A stretch of 64,000 nucleotides of DNA from Delphinus delphis. Its lineage: Eukaryota; Chordata; Mammalia; Artiodactyla; Delphinidae. The position numbers and the translations under genes were made by a program. This document shows, piece after piece, positions 63,154-64,000 of the stretch. Each line of letters begins with the position of its first letter. Position 1 is the stretch's first letter. The notes under the pieces were generated by a model. It was not told the origin of the DNA. It saw only the letters and a program-made list of their open reading frames with translations, and did not search any database. Location: assembly GCF_949987515.2 (NCBI RefSeq), contig NW_027192650.1, positions 4,898,001-4,962,000 on the forward strand. The letters run 5' to 3'.

Positions 63154-64000
63154 TGGTGTTTCCTGAAACATCTAAAAAACAAAGCAACAGAGCCTAGGGC
63201 ACTGCCACTTATGGTCCTATAACTTAGGGAAATTAAATCAAAAAGACACAGCCACCCCAAAGTTTGGGACGCCTCTGTTTACAAGAACCTCGTTTACAGT
63301 ACAAGTTCAACATCGCAGAAAGTGAAAAATGGATAAAGAAGTTGTGGTATTCACTTACAAAGCAATATCACTCAGCAATGAAATCTATGTCATCAGGCCC
63401 TTAGCAGCACAATGAGTGGATTCAGGTATGATGATTCTAACTGAAATAAGTCACACAGAAAAAGAAACATCATAAGATATCAGTAATACACGGAATGGAA
63501 ACTTGGCTACACAGGAACTGAATTACAGAACAGAACAGGGTCTCAAATTTAGAAAAACAACTTATGCTTGCTTAATGGTAAAGGTGAGTTGGGGTGCTGC
63601 ATAAAACCAGAGATTGAAATGAGCAGAGATAAAGTTCCTTAAGCCAAATATGGAATAGACAAGAGCTACTCCTTGCTCAACGAAATGGACTCAACACCGC
63701 ATATTAAACGCCTAAGAATGTACCTGACTTGTAAGTATCTTAAAACCTATGGATTGCTATGTCTCCGAAAGAGAATCAAGCATGTGTACAGGGGCATAAA
63801 CGCAGCAGTGATAGGATTGGAGAGGTTCGGTGAGCAAATGAAGACCCTTTGAAGTCATATTGCATGGTACCCATTCCACGGGTTTCAACTACCCAGGTTT
63901 AAGGTATTCTTCCTTCAGCTAAAACATGCATGTGGAACCTAGAGTATGATCAACCATGTGATCAGGAGACGTGTTCAAATATGTCTCAGTTTTCCTCCCC
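63154..64000. repeat. Satellite unit 41 (cut by the window end)
   Basis: The first 847 bp of a further unit; the palindrome would lie beyond the window. It is almost identical to unit 40 over the shared length. The few differences I saw are agcagcaca for agcatcaca, gagcagagat for gagcacagat, and gatcagg for gatcggg. Confidence 0.96.

Larger units (their letters stand above)
1..64000. repeat. Satellite DNA array, ~1,579-bp unit, 40.5 head-to-tail copies
   Basis: The same sequence recurs along the full window. A fixed anchor (the tca of gtaattcaca, about 170 bp before the palindrome) occurs at 1161, 2741, 4319 and so on to 62734. That gives 40 occurrences with spacings of 1,573 to 1,582 bp and a mean of 1,578.8. 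All copies lie in the same orientation and none is interrupted. Differences are mostly point changes plus 1-2 bp indels. I found no short internal subrepeat building the unit. From established knowledge, the length matches the common cetacean satellite (1,579 bp in killer whale, about 1,580 bp in delphinids). That satellite is tandem and heterochromatic. The assignment rests on length and organisation, not on an alignment. No protein, tRNA or rRNA gene is visible. Confidence 0.97.

Noticed and set aside
1331..64000. CRISPR array, because a palindromic repeat recurs at regular intervals
   Set aside because: The spacing is 1.58 kb and the sequence between palindromes is itself repeated, so there are no unique spacers. 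No cas genes are present.
1..64000. Ribosomal intergenic spacer or retroviral LTR origin of the unit
   Set aside because: There are no rRNA genes, no target-site duplications, no TG...CA ends at a consistent boundary, and no coding remnants. An old transposon origin cannot be excluded but nothing in the sequence supports it.

Overview
The whole window is one uninterrupted satellite DNA array. A unit of about 1,579 bp is repeated head to tail 40 times, followed by 847 bp of a 41st copy. Every copy has the same orientation. I see no unique flanking DNA, no inserted transposon, no RNA gene and no credible protein-coding gene. I set the phase arbitrarily, starting each unit at the sequence tggtgtttcc. 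Complete units are 1,575 to 1,581 bp long; the mean spacing of a fixed anchor over 39 intervals is 1,578.8 bp.

The array is eukaryotic heterochromatin-type DNA. From memory, the unit length matches the common cetacean satellite, described as a 1,579-bp highly repetitive component in the killer whale and as about 1,580 bp in delphinids (longer, about 1.75 kb, in other whales). A dolphin or killer whale genome is therefore my best guess. It rests on unit length and tandem organisation only; I could not align to a reference.

Each unit has two contrasting parts. Roughly the first 1,000 bp carry many diagnostic variants (classes A, B and C in the start section, and three states of a middle marker). 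These are shuffled among units in a mosaic way. The following stretch of about 300 bp is much more uniform. It contains the most striking element: a 72-bp palindrome with no spacer, perfect in 22 of 40 copies, that could extrude as a cruciform.

The array also has structure above the unit. A class C variant recurs every third unit (units 12, 15, 18). Units 14 and 16, and units 26 and 28, are two-unit duplicates. A block in units 4-5 reappears 26 units (41 kb) away in units 30-31. Units 20-21 and 39-41 look like recent local amplifications. Units 2 and 3 show a paired and an unpaired version of the same change in the palindrome arms, suggesting arm-to-arm correction. The open reading frames that recur in each unit are by-products of repeat homogeneity and of the palindrome, and I do not annotate them as genes.
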